Assembly (NCBI RefSeq): GCF_006542375.1
Contig: NZ_CP038143.1
Coordinates: 1,302,001-1,366,000 of the forward strand
Direction: 5' to 3'
DNA length: 64,000 nucleotides
Origin: Oecophyllibacter saccharovorans
GTDB taxonomy: Bacteria > Pseudomonadota > Alphaproteobacteria > Acetobacterales > Acetobacteraceae
A model generated the notes under the pieces. It made no database searches, was not told the origin of the DNA, and saw only the letters and a list, made by a program, of their open reading frames with translations. Shown here piece after piece: positions 62,192-64,000 of the stretch. Every line of letters begins with the position of its first letter. Position 1 is the stretch's first letter. The translations under genes and the position numbers were made by a program.

Positions 62192-63601
62192 GTGACAGAT
62201 CATACTGACGGCGAGAAGCCGGCTTTTTCCAAGATCCTGATTGCCAATCGCGGGGAAATCGCCCTGCGCATCCTGCGGGCCTGCCGGGAGATGGGGATCA
62301 AGACCGTCGCCGTGCACTCCACTGCGGATGCCGACGCCATGCATGTCAGGCTGGCTGACGAAGCGGTCTGCATCGGTCCGCCGAGTGCGCGCGACTCCTA
62401 TCTCAATGTGCCCGCCCTCATGTCGGCGGCCACCATGACAGGTGCCGAGGCCATTCACCCAGGCTATGGTTTCCTGTCGGAAAACGCTGATTTTGCCGAG
62501 ACGGTCGAAGCGCACGGTATGACCTTCATCGGCCCGACGGCTGAGCATATCCGCACGATGGGCGACAAGATCAGCGCCAAGACCACGATGGAAGCCCTGG
62601 GGGTGCCCCTGGTGCCCGGCTCGGACGGGGCGCTCCCGGACCTGGACACGGCACGTGAAGTGGCTGAGCGCGTGGGTTATCCGGTGCTCATCAAGGCGGC
62701 AGCAGGCGGCGGCGGCCGGGGCATGAAGGTGGCCCGCACGGCTGATGAGCTGGAAGAAGCCTGGCAGGTGGCGCGGACAGAGGCGCGTGCGGCTTTCGGC
62801 AATGACGAGGTTTATCTCGAGAAATATCTCGACCGCCCCCGCCATATCGAGCTGCAGATCATGGGCGACAATTTCGGCAATGTGGTGCATTTCGGCGAGC
62901 GCGATTGCTCGCTTCAGCGCCGCCACCAGAAACTGCTGGAAGAGGCGGGCTCTCCGGTCATTACAGAGGCGCAGCGCAACGAGATCGGGGCGACCGTGAC
63001 CAAGGCCCTGTCGCAGATGGGCTACCGCAATGCCGGCACGCTGGAGTTTCTCTACCAGGACGGGCAGTTCTGCTTCATCGAGATGAACACGCGCCTGCAG
63101 GTTGAGCATCCGGTGACGGAAATGGTCTGCGGGGTCGACCTGGTGCGCGAGCAGATCCTGGTGGCGGCGGGGCGCAGGCTTTCCCACCGTCAGGAGGACA
63201 TCCGCATGACCGGCCATGCGATCGAGTGCCGCATCAATGCGGAAAACCCCCGCACCTTCATCCCCAATCCCGGCCAGGTGCGTGTCTATCACGCAGCGGG
63301 CGGTCCCGGCGTGCGGATGGACAGCGCGCTTTATGCGGGCTACCGGGTGCCTCCTTATTATGACAGTATGATCGCCAAGCTGATCGTTCATGCGCCGACG
63401 CGCGCCCAGGCGATTGCGCGCATGCAGCGGGCACTGGAGGAATGCGTGGTGGACGGCGTGGAAACCGTCATTCCCCTGCACCAGAAGATCCTGGCTGACC
63501 CGCAATTCCGCCAGGGCGATTACACCATTCACTGGCTGGAAGATTTCGTGGCCCGTGAAAACGCGGCTGATGCGCCGCCTGCCCCTGAACTGACGGCTTA
63601 A
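62192..63601 (+). CDS. accC: Biotin carboxylase subunit of acetyl-CoA carboxylase
   Basis: A 469-residue ATP-grasp enzyme that carboxylates biotin on AccB. Family blocks: [49 protein letters not shown] (ATP-grasp loop), [17 protein letters not shown] and [18 protein letters not shown]. The start is GTG 62192, with the core domain starting 13 residues later. The C-terminus adds about 15 unconserved residues. Last gene of the aroQ-accB-accC operon; convergent with ccmB. Confidence 0.96.
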   Translation: MTDHTDGEKPAFSKILIANRGEIALRILRACREMGIKTVAVHSTADADAMHVRLADEAVCIGPPSARDSYLNVPALMSAATMTGAEAIHPGYGFLSENADFAETVEAHGMTFIGPTAEHIRTMGDKISAKTTMEALGVPLVPGSDGALPDLDTAREVAERVGYPVLIKAAAGGGGRGMKVARTADELEEAWQVARTEARAAFGNDEVYLEKYLDRPRHIELQIMGDNFGNVVHFGERDCSLQRRHQKLLEEAGSPVITEAQRNEIGATVTKALSQMGYRNAGTLEFLYQDGQFCFIEMNTRLQVEHPVTEMVCGVDLVREQILVAAGRRLSHRQEDIRMTGHAIECRINAENPRTFIPNPGQVRVYHAAGGPGVRMDSALYAGYRVPPYYDSMIAKLIVHAPTRAQAIARMQRALEECVVDGVETVIPLHQKILADPQFRQGDYTIHWLEDFVARENAADAPPAPELTA

Positions 63602-63644
63602 GAAGGGCTGGCTTAAGAGAGATTCTCTAAGAACCGGACGTTTT

Positions 63645-64000
63645 TCAGCGACAGGCTTCCCGCAGGCCGATCCCGGCCAGCAGGGGGCACAGCGGCAGGG
63701 CGGCGCAGAAGAAAGCGCCCAGGAATTCCAGCCCCGTCGTAGGGGAGAGACCCTGGAGCGGCGCGCTGCAGGCGATCGTTCCGAAAATCAGCAGTGGCGT
63801 GCACAGCGGCAGGACCAGCATCGGCAGGAGCACGCTGCTGAAACGCGCGCCCAGGGCGATGGCAGCGCCCATGCCGCCAAGCAGGGAAAACCCCATCGTT
63901 CCCAAGGCCAGGCTGCCCAGGAGCAGCGGCGCGCTTTTCAGCGGCAGGCCGAACATGAGCAGGAGCGGGAGGGCGGCTGCCAGCAGGGGCAGCGCGCTGC
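63645..64000 (-). CDS. ccmB: Heme exporter protein CcmB (5' end outside window)
   Basis: The C-terminal 118 residues of a membrane protein with alternating hydrophobic segments. The pattern LPLKSAPLLLGSLALGTMGFSLLGGMGAAIALG, read in parts, and VLPLCTPLLIFG matches the C-terminal half of CcmB, the permease of the CcmABC complex in cytochrome c maturation. The frame continues past base 64000, so the gene begins beyond the window, and other ccm genes are expected there. Confidence 0.85.
   Translation of the reverse strand, partial: SALPLLAAALPLLLMFGLPLKSAPLLLGSLALGTMGFSLLGGMGAAIALGARFSSVLLPMLVLPLCTPLLIFGTIACSAPLQGLSPTTGLEFLGAFFCAALPLCPLLAGIGLREACR

Noticed and set aside
61916-63532. Long open frame (538 codons) opposite accB/accC
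   Set aside because: Antisense shadow; the plus strand encodes intact AccB and AccC.

Overview
This 64 kb window is a chromosomal segment of an alphaproteobacterium. It most likely comes from the acetic acid bacteria (Acetobacteraceae). The evidence is GcrA, a bactofilin, a single-cysteine DksA, the addA-trxA and aroQ-accB-accC gene orders, a hopanoid side-chain locus, and a pyruvate decarboxylase beside a zinc alcohol dehydrogenase. The DNA is GC-rich and coding is dense on both strands. I see no insertion sequence, prophage, CRISPR array or integrase. The genus is not determined.

Layout. 1-8.3 kb: end of addA, trxA, rnd, gcrA, a bactofilin gene and a PfkB-type kinase. 8.3-14.7 kb: hopanoid side-chain genes, with hpnM-hpnI-hpnJ-hpnK on the minus strand and hpnH divergent on the plus strand, separated by 678 bases that can fold into several strong RNA helices. 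14.7-19.7 kb: a CNNM/CBS membrane protein, dksA, tRNA-Thr, an ArsC/Spx-family protein, a membrane-anchored XseA-like protein, and azlC/azlD. 19.7-24.7 kb: a glycosyltransferase, a lipoprotein and gap-pgk. 24.8-31 kb: rpoH, rluD, an ArsR regulator divergent from an old-yellow-enzyme gene, rlmB, tRNA-Tyr and a GST. 31-34.5 kb: the pdc-adhP ethanol pair behind a 583-base leader with two terminator-like hairpins. 34.5-44.5 kb: several proteins of unknown function, a Rap1a/Tai-like secreted protein, parE, an OmpA protein, a DUF1491 protein and an S41 protease. 44.8-53.5 kb: one minus-strand run of topA, dprA, plsY, pyrC', pyrB and gltX. 53.5-64 kb: comEC, nth, an ABC exporter broken by a one-base frameshift in its Walker A motif, a YihY protein, rlpA, aroQ-accB-accC and the end of ccmB.

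How the genes work together. The hpn genes attach and remodel the C5 side chain of hopanoids; hpnM probably belongs to lipid handling at the envelope. The gap-pgk pair and pdc-adhP cover lower glycolysis and conversion of pyruvate to ethanol. dprA and comEC are two parts of DNA-uptake competence. topA, parE, addA, nth and rnd serve DNA and RNA maintenance. aroQ-accBC and plsY feed aromatic, fatty-acid and phospholipid synthesis.

The most interesting non-coding signal is the hpnH leader (13112-13426). It has a multi-helix fold, then three complementary segments that allow two mutually exclusive hairpins, then a hairpin just before the ribosome binding site. Other items worth checking are the pdc leader, the PyrB-linked dihydroorotase that has lost its metal ligands, the membrane-tethered XseA relative, and the ABC-transporter frameshift.
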